Source of the DNA: Eretmocerus hayati
Lineage: Eukaryota > Arthropoda > Insecta > Hymenoptera > Aphelinidae
Assembly (NCBI GenBank): GCA_029851415.1
Contig: CM056742.1
Coordinates: 146,015,121-146,079,120 of the forward strand
Reading direction: 5' to 3'
DNA length: 64,000 bases
This document shows, one piece after another, positions 25,764 to 38,579 of the stretch (its first letter is position 1; each line of letters opens with the position of its first letter). The notes beneath the pieces were generated by a model. It did not search any database, was not told the origin of the DNA, and saw only the letters and a list, made by a program, of their open reading frames with translations. The position numbers and the translations under genes were made by a program.

Positions 25764-26786
25764 TGTACTATACATACGCGTGCATACGAGGTAACGAGCT
25801 CATGGACTAGAAGATTATCATAGATTCTGCTCTTCATGAAGATCGGTAAAAGACGAGCATATTTTACAGAATGTGTGTATGTAGTCCTTTTGATGCACAA
25901 AAGCAACTATAGAATGTTCTTCAAAGATGAATGCCTCGGTGCAGCTTCACAGAGTCGCAATTTTGCAATAGCAGTGATTCCGTAATTCAAGTGGATATAG
26001 AAATACAGATAGATGCAGATGGATGAGCTACAACTGCAAACACCGCTACAGGAATTACAAAACTTATCGCGAGAGCCAAGATAGCCACTACTGGTATGTC
26101 TGAGTAACTAATTTGAGATTAAAAGCTGGAAGTCATCCCGAGTAAGATCCTCATTACGATAATGAAGCTCTGAAAGCTAATTTGGTCTAACCAAATAAGT
26201 ATCTCTGTCTGGAAGATGGAGTTATAATTTACCAAGTTGCGCGAGAGAAACACGATCAAGTTCAGTGAACTTGTAATTTGTACTCAGAATTGTAAACAAA
26301 GTCAGTCAGAGAAAGAATAAACGCCTGGTATCACAAATCGATTTCGAATTAATAACTTGTATAACAATTAGATTAGTTTTAAAAGTCCTAGGATGAGTAA
26401 CACGCAGAAGCACAAACATTCAAATCATTCTGCAATGCACCCATGTGCAGCTTCGATGCGATGACTCGATGATTTGCACTTTGATGTACATACATGAAAG
26501 ACGATGTTCGAAAGAGACGATAGAAGTCAAGTTTTTGCTGATGAAAGCAAGTAAATCCTGTATGATCGGTACTGGTGATAGAAATTTGTCCTGTTTGGTC
26601 AAATAATCAGAGTCACACGCACCCTGTACAAAATCACTACACTTGTAAGCAAGGTGTATCACATCACACAGAGAATCATCTTCCCCGAAATGTATAACAC
26701 GAAAGTCAAGAATTAGACAAGTCATTCAACCCATGTAGAACATAAGATTCCATGAACATAATATGATCATAAATAAAATCGGTATG

Positions 26787-27089
26787 AAACATTGTCATTT
26801 TTATCCCGGAAAGACGTGATATACCGATTTACAGATGGTGCAACATCAATACTTCACGGTCATGATCGAACATTACTAAGAAAAAAAACTTTCCCAAAGT
26901 CATTCTTAGGTTTTGAACATTTGAAGCACTTTTGAGAATAGATCCACATCATGTATACCATTTTTCGTCAAAAATGACACTTTTTGGAATTTAGGTCAGT
27001 AGTATAATATGCTCAGTATCGTGACGTATTGATGTTAAAATAGGCCTGAATCAATAAATCACAACTTTCCGGAATAAAAAAAAATGTTT
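26787..27089. mobile_element. Fold-back element, about 0.3 kb, diverged arms
   Basis: Left AAACATTGTCATTTTTATCC with CCGGAAAG pairs with right CTTTCCGGAATAAAAAAAAA and ATGTTT. Further in, AACATCAATACTTCACG pairs with CGTGACGTATTGATGTT. Non-coding. Confidence 0.65.
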
Positions 27090-27864
27090 GAAGCGGGTTT
27101 ACGTGTGATCATATGTATATGACCATGGAATCGTATGTTTTACATGGAAAGTTTTCTGATAATCTTTTTTAGTCTTGGAATCAGACTTTGTTTCAGCTCA
27201 CAGGTAACCTGAAGAGTATGGTCATTTGTGCTCTTTAGTAAATTCTGACGCCTTAGGAGTTCTACCAAAAGAATGAAAACAACAATGTCGAACAAAATAC
27301 GATGCTTACGAGTTATTATTCTTGACATTGTTTTCAATTCAAAAAGACATACATCCTTTCGTTTCAACATTTTTTTCAACTATCGAGTTCTATAACCCTG
27401 AATACAAAATACTTTCTGAATAATTATATTATTTTATAAATTATATTATACATTAATGTATAGAAAATCAATAGCCATAACATCACACTCAACTTGATCT
27501 TGAGTTGAAGTGCCAATGTTCAAGATCAAAGACTCTACAGAGGTCAACTACCAAAAATCAGCAAGGTATGCGACACTCCCACATCCATTCGATAGGAATA
27601 GTATACATACACGCGATGAGATGACTCACAGCACATTTCCCCTGATTGCACCAGATCTCAATTTGTCATAGGCAGAGTGCACCCGATCATTCCACAATGA
27701 CACTGTCCATACAAACACATACACACTTGCATTCAAGATCGTCAGCTCATGCTATGATACAATGCCACCACGGATAATGCATTATCCTCGCACTGTACCA
27801 ACCTTATCTATACGTATTTTTTTTTTATACACAAAAGGGCTGAATCACGCGACCTGCGCATCAG

Positions 27865-27888
27865 CAGACAGACAGACAGACAGACAGA
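27865..27888 (+). repeat. (CAGA)n microsatellite
   Basis: Six CAGA units; a (GAT)n run follows at 27,906-27,918. Confidence 0.9.
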
Positions 27889-30800
27889 ATCTCAAGGTGT
27901 GTAATGATGATGATGATGCGGAGTCATACCGCGAGAGTCATGAGAGCCAATGTACAAGGGCAACTCTACCCGTACGGTGTACACTCATCATGATATCTGA
28001 TCATAAATATCAAATCGAGCCGCCGTATATGCGGTGGTGGAGTCATGCCCTGAACAACTGAACTGAATGACGGCGAGAGACTTGAATATTTATTATTGGT
28101 ATCAGTGATACGAAGAGGGCGTAAAGAGAGTCCCTAAAGAGCCTTGAGGGTGCAAGACCAGACTAGCCCTTTGACAGGCCCATATGCTCATCATAATTTT
28201 ATAGACTATATATGAAGTGCATGTTTGAGGTGTACCCATATAAAGATACAGGTATATTGATATGGGTAGATTCATGCACATATCCGGGGAGATGCTAGTC
28301 GGTGATAATGGCCACCCTGTCACGGTCAACTTTGCGAGCAACTTTGCATGCTTGTTGTATGGTGGCCTCTGGCAATATGCGAACAGTTTTTACACATGCT
28401 CATGAACCACTCATGTATATTGTATACTCTTCGATGATGTGCATAAATATAAAACTTGCATGCGAGGTGCGAGGTGAAAACTCCTCGTGGGTGGGCAATG
28501 AGTATACAGAGTTATGGGATTCAAAAATCTGATGGCATCGCTACAAATGATAAATTTGTGCTATTGGAGTACGAAGTTTCGAGTTTTTGAGACGTCTTCA
28601 CGAATATTATACAGAAAGAAAACCGTGTGCATGTGCTCATGAAAATTTTGAATTTTTTTCACTTCCACCATGCTGCAGGTTTATCTGAGTTGCAAAATAC
28701 TCACGATAATGTATAATCATCATGACATAGCGGGAACACATTGGGAAAAAATCTGGATAGTACTCGTTGCTTCATTTTCTATCGAGGAAAAAGCAATGTT
28801 ATCATTTGGCAATGAATTAGATGTGGCTTATCAGGGTTGCAAATCTGCGAAAAATTATCAGCACATGCGTGATTTGAACGAGAGTTTACAGTTCTTTTGA
28901 ATAACTTATTGGCATCTTTATAAAGTACATCTGAAGTATCGATTGTCAGAAAAATTGTTTGTACATCATACTCGATACGTAGAGAACCTTCTGAAAATTT
29001 TTGATGAACTCGAATATCCTTATCGATAATTATCGTATTTGATGACTATCAATTGAGAAAATTGATCTTAATCATTGATTTGAAAAGACTGAACAATATA
29101 TCAAAAAAAAATTTGCACTCTTTCAGCCAACTCAAAAGCTCACAAGATCTTACGTCAAAGTTACGAGGGCATACTTAGCTCTGAGCATAAAACAGATCGA
29201 TATCAATTTGGCGTTCAAAATCAGATCACTCTCACTCAGACTCGATCGATCCACAATAGAAGATTTTTACCTTAAACCAAGCAACATACTTCACTAAAAC
29301 CTCTTAGGTGCATGTGAGGTTGTAACCACTCGAGATAGGCATCGATGAGTTCAAATCTCCCCGAGACAGACGCTCTTACTGTTCTTTTTTTTTCCACGAC
29401 AAGTAGAAAGTGTTTATACAGTGTCGTATATACCCATGAGCTAAGATGACGAAGAGCTTACCAAGTGCACTTGGACGCGCAAGGCTGATGCTTCGCACGA
29501 CCTTAATTTTTTTGCGCAAATCTCTTTTGCAAGTAAGTTGGGCACACGATTCTCAACGAGCGAGGAATCAATTATAAACTGGCACGTATACATACACTCA
29601 TAGATATATAACTTTGCACATCCTTAAAATCACTTTCACGAATCTCTTGTAGCATCGAGAGTCTTTCTGAGTAGTATTTTTTTTTTTTTTGAGATTTTGA
29701 AACTGTACTGTATGCGAACATGGAGAAAAATAGATGAGCTGAGATATTTTTTGAGTTTGGGAGAAGCTGTACAGGAAAATTACCATTCAATAATTCGATA
29801 CGAACGTCAAAATAAATTCCCTACGGTTTATACAACTGGAATGATTCTTGGTAGAAAATAAGGACCAATGAGTCAAAATAATATGTATTTTCACGCCGCA
29901 AAAGCTGTTATACGAAGCGTTAAAACGCCAATCTAAGCACTTCGCCCCCCCCCATTCAAATACATTGTCCATAAAGGCATTAGACGATCACCACTATTGA
30001 AAATTCAATTGTCTTCCGTAAACGTACTGCGTAATGACTGTGGCGAGAACAACACTTTCTTCAATGAGAGTATATAAACCTCATACATACGCGTATACAT
30101 AAAGTTTGTCCAAGGTTCATACACAGGCCCCTGGCTCTCAAGATAATCAAACAAGAGAAAGGCTTAGGTCTATATAACATATGGACTAAACATTGGGTCT
30201 GAAATCGAGGGCATCAAATGGTCCACCACGATAACCAAACAACCACGGGTCTCTAATCCGAGTGTTACACACACGAACAAACTTTTAAAAGGTGACCAAT
30301 CAAAAAATTGACACCAGACCCTCGAGGCTGTCCACACTTTCCATTGCAATGATTGTGTGCCTAAAGCTATAAAGACTCTCACTGCTTATGCATTACGATA
30401 TTACGGATCTTAACTTGCATTTTTCTATGACGGCCTTGCGGTGTATTCGAATATTACCTCCATAGACTGATGCATCAACTCAGGTGCTACTGAGATATTA
30501 TGAATATAAATACAAATATAGTGTGGATGTATGTATAGACTTGAAGGATTTGATGTAAAATCGAATAATGGGGCATTATTCGCGCGAGGCGCCATCAAAG
30601 GAAATTTCATAATCCATACGTCGACGCGTCATATTTGAATTGGTCTTTTGAGCCCCTATCGAGTAGACTTTGCGTCACGTTTTATTGTATATTGTTTAGA
30701 TCGTTCGTGTATAATCCCGATGAGAGATTACATCAGTGGATTCTGGATTCGATTATTGATTTTTTAGGCAGATATTTAAATCAATTGATGCGTTTGTTGT

Positions 30801-31800
30801 TTGCTCATCTTGATGGTTCTTATATTTTAAGGATCGATGAGGGATCAGACAATTGATTCGATGTTTCAACGATAATGTTGATATAGATGAATGTGTTACA
30901 GGAGACATACTTGGATTCGTCAATTGAATTCGTTCTCATTGTTTGATCCTTGAATGATAAAGGTTCTATACAATTTGAGGCGATAAGTTTCAAAAACTGT
31001 CATTCCAAGGTTTTATTTTCTCATACCTCTTTTTGCAGTCACTCTGATAATATTTTGACTGATCAAAACTTGAAATTTCTATGGAGAAAAATAGATTTGG
31101 TTCGTGATAATCATGCTTGTACTAAAAATGGAAGAGTTAATCGAAAGGAAGAAAAACAAAAATATCGCAATTCTATTTTAATTTTTTTTTCTATGAAGCC
31201 TCAACTTGTTTTCTGTATGAATTTCGTATCCCTAAAAAAGACGATTTTCAGTAGCAAAATTCAATAGAGAAATTTGCTGTGGATATCACGGAAAATCCTA
31301 TGGCACACGAGAACGTTCGCCAAAGGAAGGCATTGTTCAAGGTTGGGAAAGCGTTAAAGAATCGAGGCGCGAATATAGCATGCATATAGGCGCGCGATTT
31401 GAAACGAGTGGGTGTACTTGTTTTACCTATCTCGTTGGCCATACTCTAGTGTAAAACAACACACTGTGAATTTAGCTAGAGAATCGAGGCTCAGTATGCA
31501 CGAGCTTGGCTCGAATAATGCCGCGTGCAAGATCGAGTTGGAGAAAAAAACACCGATCTTCGAGATCGGCGGAAGGTCAATGACGTAGCAAAAGCAGCTT
31601 ACACTTCACGATCCTGAATTTAGCTTCCTTTGCCCTGCAGCTTGAATCTTCGTTTCTCTTGTCTTCTACTTCGAAATTTTTGTGCAAACTAAGTATTCAC
31701 TTCAAACAAGAACTTTGGAGTCGAGATTGTAGTTTGCATGTAAAGTGTAAATGGTTGAGACTGAGTTTGTGTCGAAATTGAGATAAGGTCGAGAAGAGAA

Positions 31801-31838
31801 CACGCGATCGAGAAATTTTTTCAACTTCGAATCGCGTG
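31801..31838. repeat. Short hairpin
   Basis: CACGCGATCGAGAA pairs imperfectly with CTTCGAATCGCGTG around an A/T loop. Confidence 0.45.
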
Positions 31839-32837
31839 CAAGTGAATGCATCAGACGATTAGGATGCCTCACGACCTATTAGAGACAGCCAAATTGATAT
31901 CGAATCCTTTTGTCACACTGCGAAGTAGAGTACTTGATCGTGAGAAATATATTCCTTTTTATCCAAAAGAGGGTCGCCATAGAGAAGTCTCATTTTGTTC
32001 TGACGAGTTAAAATTTTGGTATCTCGGGATAAAATGAGGAAGGAAGAAAGTTTTCGGAAGCATCAGTGACTAAATTTGAGAGCGCAATCGTTCAATGAAA
32101 GACAAAAAAGGAATTCTTCAAGAGTGATTCTCGAGATACCAAGAAAGTACGCACTATAACAATTACGATCAAGGACATTTATAAAAAGTAGAGCGCGTTC
32201 AACACAAGTGCACGCTCACTATACCTTTCCAACGGAACAAAATTGAATTCCAAACGCGAATTCCCATCGTGATCCGGTAGAAAGTATAGCCCGGTAAGTA
32301 TCTTTACTTTCGTGGGTAATATTATTATACATATCCCATTGTAATGAGCTTATACGCGTTGAACTCGTAAAAATAACTATCACGACGCATTAACGTGAGA
32401 ATATGCCTCCTCATTGTCACAGCTCAACGTGTACCAAAGCTTATACTTTTATTGTCAAGTTCCCCCAAGAGAAATGCTAGAGTTTCTCAATTCTATGCTT
32501 GAATGAGGAATTGCTCAAGGTCGATACAAAGCTTTTCTGCGGTCGAGGTAGAATTTTTTCATGCATGATTGAGGAGGAGCACTGCCGGGGTAAATGTTCA
32601 TCAGTGGATAACGACATTGATGATTGAATGTTCGAAAAGAAGGCAATAGAAGATACAATTTTCTGGTTAGCTTGGATTTTTTGTAAGCGATTGAACAAAG
32701 GAATTTAGTGTGAATCGTAATCATTCGAAAAAGCCTCGTAGAATGATTTGCAAAATTTAGATAAAATTAGTAACCTTGATTTTGTTTAATTCAAATTCTT
32801 ACACTTGCAAGAAGCATCCAGACGTCGTGAATAGTCT

Positions 32838-33076
32838 CCCAAAATATTCTCCTTTTACCACCAGAAGTTGAAAACCAGAGCCGCACTTGCAAAACCCTAA
32901 CCGTTTTTAAGCTATAGTTTATGACATTAGCATTGCTCATATGGGCCCATATTTAAGATAGATATCTATAGATATACTCGCAATGCTAATCTTAATAGCT
33001 GTATCCTTAAAACGGTTGGGCATTTGCAGTTGCGACTTAGGTTTGATCTTTTGACGGTAAAAGGATAATATCCCAA
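32838..33076. mobile_element. Fold-back MITE with GACATTAGCATTGCTCATAT core (copy 1)
   Basis: Arms: CCAAAATATTCTCCTTTTAC pairs with GTAAAAGGATAATATCCC..., CCTAACCGTTTTTAAG with CTTAAAACGGTTGGG, and TTAGCATTG with CAATGCTAA near the tip. The core is shared with the otherwise different fold-back at 36,024. Confidence 0.72.
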
Positions 33077-35419
33077 GCGAAAAAATAGGCGGAAAATTGC
33101 TTTAAAAATTGTAAAATTCCGTTAAAAAATTCCGACACACGTTCTACCAGCCTCCAATATCTATTTATCCATCCACCAAAATCCTAATCAATCAAACAGT
33201 CTCATTAAAAAAACATCAGAAGTGAGTGGATCTTTTTATTTCAATACCTGCATGAACATATCACAAACGATCGTCGTTAAGAAGCACGCAGACGCAATCC
33301 ATCATCGCTTATCCATTTCAAAAATTACCGCATATTCGTACTTACGATTGCTGTATAAAAGTATAACCAACGATCTCTCGCCACGTTTTCGACATCAAAA
33401 GCGCGGCATTTACGGATAATTGATTTCTCATAATAATACATGGTATGTATGTATGTAAGTACGTTGTCTGTCTACGTACGTTTGAATCGTTACTTTCCTC
33501 TCGCCGGTGTATAAGGTACACACTACACACATAAGGTTTTCACAGGCCGGATATACACACGCGTTATATCTTTGGAAAGACTCTTGCAGTACTTTATAGT
33601 ATGTATAGCTTTCACTTTTGCCCGTCACCCACGACATCGCATCAAGCTTCTCAAGACTATGGATAGACTTTGAGATTACTGTATCATTGTAGTAAGTATA
33701 CCAATACCGAAGTAGATGAAATTCTGTATCATCAAGATGCGTTTGGCATGATTTTGTAGTAATGAAGTTTGGTTGAGGAATAATGAGTAAAACTTCGACT
33801 GGACCAAACGAGCAAAGCGATATGTGAATAAGGATATCGGCAAGTAATTAGGTTCACCTGTAAATAAAGTGCAGTACGGTATATTATTCGTTTGCGTTTG
33901 AGAAGTTAGCTCATTACTTAGTTCGGCCACTGGCCAAATGCCTTCATCAATAGCGTCTTAGAACCACTAATTTGGTTCCATTTTCTCTAGCTCGTGTTTT
34001 TTTTTTTTTTTTTTTTCACTTACGCCGAGAAAATATTTTACCGTGTGCAAAAATTCACGAGTATGAAAGTTTCAAATCCACATTATTTTTCATCCTTGAT
34101 ATAGGAGAAACTCGATCACGTAACATTGGCGAAATGAAATTTTAAAATTAAGCTACAAGAGATAGAAATTCACGATGCTTAAAAATTCAACTTTTGGTCC
34201 AGCAAAAATAGGCTGTCCGTCTCGATGACAAATGAGCTCAGAGCCAAAACATCAATCACCCTTGATAAATCCAGTGTCAAGTCTGAGAATAAAATAAGAG
34301 AAAGGAAATGTAGGTCGCACGATTACGAAGCTCGTGTGGGTATGATCACATACAGAGCAATATATAAACGAGCCGATCATGTAGTACAGTGGGACGGAAG
34401 GTCGGACAGCTTGATTCGCGAGAAAGGCGGACACCCTTGATTGTCCCATAATTCGACTCGTTATACTTTCTGATGTACCTACAAAGACATCGTCAAAAAT
34501 GGCAACTACATACTTACAACTTATATGTAGGCAACGACCCTTAAAAAAAACGCGGTTACGGTTAACGCGCATCGCTAAAAAGAGACATCACTCAGGACTG
34601 TTTTAATTCTAGATTGTTCGATTCGAAGAGGCCGCCTTTGAGCTTTTCCGATGTTTGGTATACTCACTATATGTGTGTACTCTTGCGCTAAATGCATGCT
34701 AATTGACTAAGGATTGAATTCGTGCAACTCGCGTTCGCTCGGGCTCCAGTCCGATTATCTTTCGCGAATAGATTTGCACCTCGTGAAACAGAGTCTTCTA
34801 TAAAGTGAAGCTGAAATGGGATGAATGTAAAGGCTGTGATGAGCTCGTTCGCAAAGGTTTGTGATTCTGAAAAGTGGGTCGAAAGCTGCTTGGAGGTATT
34901 TAAGTAGAACTTGCACTGACATTTGGTCCATAGTATCGACCAGTATAAAGGACCTTTGATCGTCCTGACGGACAATTCCATTTTTTTAACAGCGGAAGAA
35001 TGGTATTTTAGAATTGAAAGCGTGGGATGATTTTGTCCATTCCATACGTTTTTGTAATTTTGGCATAATAATTCGTCGATTTCTCCAAATATTTTGACTA
35101 CGATCAAAGTGGGCGTAGACGAATCATGCCAATAATAATCTTTTGAAATGGGAGAAAGCAATCGAGAGTGAGATCTCTTCGATAGTTAAAAAGGATTTGA
35201 TGACCTTCTGAATCGGTGAATTCTTTCTCGGACTTAATTAGCAGTCGGAACATAAAAATGAAAGTTTTCAAAAGTCAATTTGATGTGACATTTGCAAGAA
35301 TCAGTAATCAATCATTGTAGACATAACAGCAATCAATAAATTACAAGGATAGAAAATGGGTTTCACCCTTCGATCATACAGGTCGGGGGGGGCACGAATT
35401 CTCAGACCCCTGCCTCTCT
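33077..35419. other. No supported gene
   Basis: A 157-codon minus frame at 34,688-35,161 is the longest in the window, but I see no family motif, codon bias or splice context in it, so I do not call it a gene. The T20 run lies at 33,997. Confidence 0.4.
33997..34016 (+). repeat. T20 homopolymer
   Basis: Uninterrupted run of 20 T. Shorter T runs lie at 6,671-6,688, 29,677-29,690 and 38,989-39,005. Confidence 0.9.
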
Positions 35420-35905
35420 GAGTGCTCTCTATCTTTTCAAAAAGCGACGGTGGCGCCTCTAGCGGTCAAATTGGTATATTGCCAATAACAATTTTTTAAA
35501 ACAAAAGGTTTATTCGATTACGCCGGCCACGCCGGCGTGGCCCATCGGACCTCTCTCTCTTTCTCGCGATGTTAGAAAGAGAGGTCCGATAGGCCACGCC
35601 GGCGTGGCCTGGCGTGGCCGCCGTAATCGAATAAACCTAAAGAGGAAGGAAACCAATAGTACCGTCACCTGCGGATTATTTTTCTACAAATTCCAAAAAA
35701 GTTTCATCTAGATCGGTGCAAATTTTTGAGCTTAATTCTGCACTGGTTTCGATAAAACCATTTTTTCCAAATTTGCAGAAAAATAATCCGCAGGTGGCGG
35801 TACTATTGGTCTCTTTCCTTTTTGTTTTTAAAAATTGTTATTAGCAGTATACTAATTTGACCACCAGAGGCGCTACCATCGCTTTCAGAGAGGTAGAGAG
35901 CACTC
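35420..35905. mobile_element. Fold-back MITE carrying a nested insertion
   Basis: Outer arms GAGTGCTCTCTATCTTTTCA (left) and ...GAGAGCACTC (right) pair. They continue through GGTGGCGCCTCTAGCGGTCA / TGACCACCAGAGGCGCTACC, ATTGCCAATAACAATTTTTT and CAATAGTACCGTCACCTGCG. The left arm is broken by 133 extra bases at 35,506-35,638. Removing them restores a continuous alignment with the right arm. Confidence 0.82.
35506..35638. mobile_element. Nested 133-bp GC-rich MITE
   Basis: Ends AGGTTTATTCGATTACG and the reverse complement CGTAATCGAATAAACCT pair. The interior GGCCACGCCGGCGTGGCC and a CGGACCTCTCTCTCTTTCTC / GAAAGAGAGGTCCG stem close on a small loop. On the right, TGGCGTGGCC is duplicated. Simple A-rich bases flank both ends, so a short duplication there cannot be defined. 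Confidence 0.8.
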
Positions 35906-36023
35906 TTAATCATTGTTGGCATTAAGGGCGATCCATGAATGACGTCACGCTCTTGGTAAGACCGGAGGGGGTCATTTGAACGTTACAGGTCATTCATAAA
36001 TAAATTCGGTAAGCGAGCTAACC

Positions 36024-36347
36024 AGGAGAGGTCATCACATCCGGATCACGGATTTGGCTGAAACTTCGGGAATAGTCTTTTTTTAGTGCCAAAAGATGAA
36101 ACCCAAAATTATAGGCCCTAACGCTCAGGCGTTTCCGAGCTAGAGCCAAGGACATTAGCATTGCAGGTATACCTATATGTATGATTTTTAACATTGGCCT
36201 ATATGAGCAATGCTAATGTTATTGTCTGTAGCTCGGAAACGCTTGAGCGTTAGGGTCTATAATTTTGGATATCGTCTTTTTGTGCTAAAAAAAGACTATT
36301 CCCAGAGTTTTAGCCAAATCCGTGATCCGGATGTGATGACCTCTCCT
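36024..36347. mobile_element. Fold-back MITE with GACATTAGCATTGC core (copy 2)
   Basis: Ends AGGAGAGGTCATCACATCCG and CGGATGTGATGACCTCTCCT are perfect reverse complements. The arms continue with GATCACGGATTTGGCT, GGGAATAGTCTTTTT, TATAGGCCCTAACGCT and GACATTAGCATTGC. It seems to be inserted within an older repeat whose ends carry GTCACGCTC (35,944) and GAGCGTGAC (36,351). Confidence 0.82.
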
Positions 36348-36350
36348 GAT

Positions 36351-36612
36351 GAGCGTGACACAGGGGGGGGGGGGGGGTAAAAAATGTTGAAGTTTAGGGT
36401 TTTGTCATTCGTGGTCGGCGCTGCCCCTGTAAGTAAGAAAGGTGCACATCCGGAGTGTTCGAAGTGCGCCGAACGCTCCGACTTGCCACAATCAAATAAA
36501 CCTGAAAAGTACGATTTATGTCGATTGATGGACTCGTGTAAGGGAGTGTGCATAAACCACGTAGCCCAACTTTCCAGTCAATTTTGACCCCCCCCCCCTC
36601 CCTGGGTGACCA
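36351..36612. repeat. G-tract / C-tract bounded inverted repeat
   Basis: GTGACACAG with a G15 run and TAAAAA (36,353-36,383) faces TTTTGA with a C11 run and TCCCTGGGTGAC (36,582-36,610) in inverse orientation. AAACCACGTAGCCCAACTTT before the C tract has the look of a widespread insect repeat end. It is probably the right part of the repeat split by the 36,024 MITE. Confidence 0.5.
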
Positions 36613-36658
36613 TTTTCCGTATCTTTATGACATGTCCGGTAGATACAATGACATTGTA

Positions 36659-36718
36659 GTAATATTGTAAATATTATGACATGTAATATTGTAAATATTG
36701 TAAATACATGTCAGTAAT
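36659..36718 (+). repeat. Short AT-rich tandem duplication, 24-bp period
   Basis: GTAATATTGTAAATATT occurs at 36,659-36,675 and again at 36,683-36,699, followed by a further GTAAATA. Confidence 0.75.
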
Positions 36719-37107
36719 TATGTAAATAAGCATGCCAGAATATGCGATTTGCAAACTGAATCACAAATCAGGCTCATTTTTGTACATTCACGAATTTCGA
36801 ATTACAACACTTGCATAACGATGAATCATTGCACTCGCGGGTAATATGTACATAAAACGGGTTTATCCAAAAACAAAACTTGAGCTGATTTAATACAAGT
36901 CACGTCGAGACCACTACTCATTCCAATTTGGCCATCAAGTGCTGCACTTTCTCGAAACGCGTCGTATATGTACTTTTACTCTGGCTGGTGAATTCGGTCG
37001 ACATTGCAACATCGAGATGCACCTGAACCAAAGAGTTGTACCTCAAAAAGGCGCGGTGAAAAGAAACTGCTCTCAAGAAAGAAAGAGAATGAAATCCTGA
37101 TACAAAA

Positions 37108-37125
37108 ACACACACACACACACAC
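37108..37125 (+). repeat. (AC)n microsatellite
   Basis: Nine AC units. Confidence 0.9.
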
Positions 37126-37365
37126 GCTAACGTGGCGAAAGTTTTCAAGGTTCGACGCTCTCTGTAGCAGCATCATACATTCTCGTTACGATTCGCATAA
37201 TTTAGTTAATTATCTCACACCGTACGCCCCGGCAACTATATATTACAAGATATACGGGCGTATGAAATATGTTATCCACCCAAGAATCATTGAACTTTAT
37301 AACGCGAGTAATATCAATGCATCAGATATTTCTGTCTATCTACAATACCATCGCACTGTATATCT

Positions 37366-37368
<3 letters not shown>

Positions 37369-37408
<40 letters not shown>
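37369..37408 (+). repeat. (AT)n microsatellite
   Basis: Forty bases of uninterrupted AT alternation. Confidence 0.95.
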
Positions 37409-37410
<2 letters not shown>

Positions 37411-37809
37411 AAATGCATAAGAGAACGACTGTATATGTATAAAGGTATTTAATCAGTGCTTATGGTTCAGAGAAATCATTTAATCGGTTCACAATTCACT
37501 CCAATTTTTCAATTCAATCATATCGTTGGTACACAATATCTTTCTTTCCCTCTTTCTCTCTCTATCATTGCAATGTACTACGATTATTGCAACAGGCCTT
37601 GTGCACAACATTCCCCCCCCTCCTCCTTCCCCAGAGCCCACCTTTTTAGACGAGGGATAAAGAGTAGTGTACATAAGAAAAAGGTTGGCTCTCGAGATAA
37701 CAGCCAACACACAGCAATTCCATAGTAATGGGATAAAAAACGATCCATTAAGCTATACCCGTAAGCCAATCAAAAGTAGAGAGGGGGGAGGGGAGGGGTA
37801 TGAAGCAAA

Positions 37810-37829
37810 AATAATAATAATAATAATAA
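37810..37829 (+). repeat. (AAT)n microsatellite
   Basis: About seven AAT triplets. Confidence 0.9.
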
Positions 37830-38500
37830 CCGCAATGTATGTGTGCTTGATGCAACGCGAGTATCATAGCGGCAGGCATGAGAGCGCGCTCGTTGGAAAA
37901 TAATAAAGCGGACACAATTAATGATGCGCCCGCGAGCCATTGGTTTTCAATTTAATAAGCGGTATGAGAGTACTTATAAAGTATATATATGAGAAGCTTC
38001 ACATACTACATATACCATATAGATAATGCTTGCTAAGGGAAGCTCACGAATTTCTTCTTAAAAGGTAAAACAAAAGCAAGAGGTTCCCGCTCGGTAGTTG
38101 TGTAGTGCAGCTCCGATACCAACAAAGTACGCCACACACGTGACCTTGGAAAATTTTCATCCGGATTCCGTGGATCCTCGGTATACATATAAGTAATACG
38201 GCAATTCGTTTACTTCGATTCTAGCTCGTTATTTCGTGACTCCTTTGACTCTTATAATGGGAATAGAGCTTGCACACATATGTATTGTATATAGGGGTAT
38301 GTGATATGGAGGTACGGAAGTTCTAAATCTATGGAGAGCGCGGGTATACATAGTCGAACGATAGAGTGAGTATCTCGTCGTGCATTTTCAAATTACCGTC
38401 ATTACTCAGTGCCAATTTGTTAATGTGCCGAATTAGAAAGTAATACCACGTGGCTATTGAAGTATATACATATGTGAAGAAGTATGTAATGGGTACTTAC

Positions 38501-38579
38501 AGGTAGATTGTTGAGGTGGTATCTGCGCCGCGTGTGCTATTCCACCACCACCACCACCGCTATGCCGTGCTATTGTCAT
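38501..38579 (-). CDS. Second coding exon (exon B): end of signal peptide and start of mature protein
   Basis: Seen on the minus strand: an excellent acceptor (tatttctttcaattgcag), a 79-nt exon and an excellent donor (CT|gtaagtaccc). Exon A ends in phase 0, and reading exon B from its first base gives an open frame: MTIARHS, a run of six glycines encoded by GGT/GGA, then IAHAAQIPPQQST, with one base left over. Joined to exon A, the hydrophobic stretch becomes SIALTIILMTIA, a credible signal-peptide core. AHA followed by AQ is a plausible signal-peptidase site. That fit across the junction is the main reason to place both exons in one gene. An extra exon between them cannot be excluded. The following exon must begin with two bases of a split codon. 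The glycine run is a (GGT)n repeat and may vary in length. Confidence 0.72.

Larger units (their letters stand above)
27090..32837. other. No supported gene
   Basis: Contains microsatellites at 27.87-27.92 kb and a T14 run at 29,677. All frames are short and unrecognised. Small palindromes occur at 31.55 and 31.80 kb. Confidence 0.5.
36719..38500. other. Microsatellite-rich non-coding stretch next to exon B
   Basis: Holds the (AC)n, (AT)n and (AAT)n runs and C-rich patches near 37.6 kb. It lies just downstream of exon B on the minus strand, so is probably intron. Confidence 0.5.

Noticed and set aside
29290..29385. tRNA-like or SINE-like signal (GAGTTCAAATCTCC followed by a T run)
   Set aside because: The T-arm stem does not pair beyond three bases and no acceptor or D arm could be drawn; the B-box resemblance alone is too weak.
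34688..35161. Longest open frame in the window (157 codons, minus)
   Set aside because: No recognisable motif, ordinary AT-rich composition and no splice or repeat support; length is compatible with chance in 64 kb.
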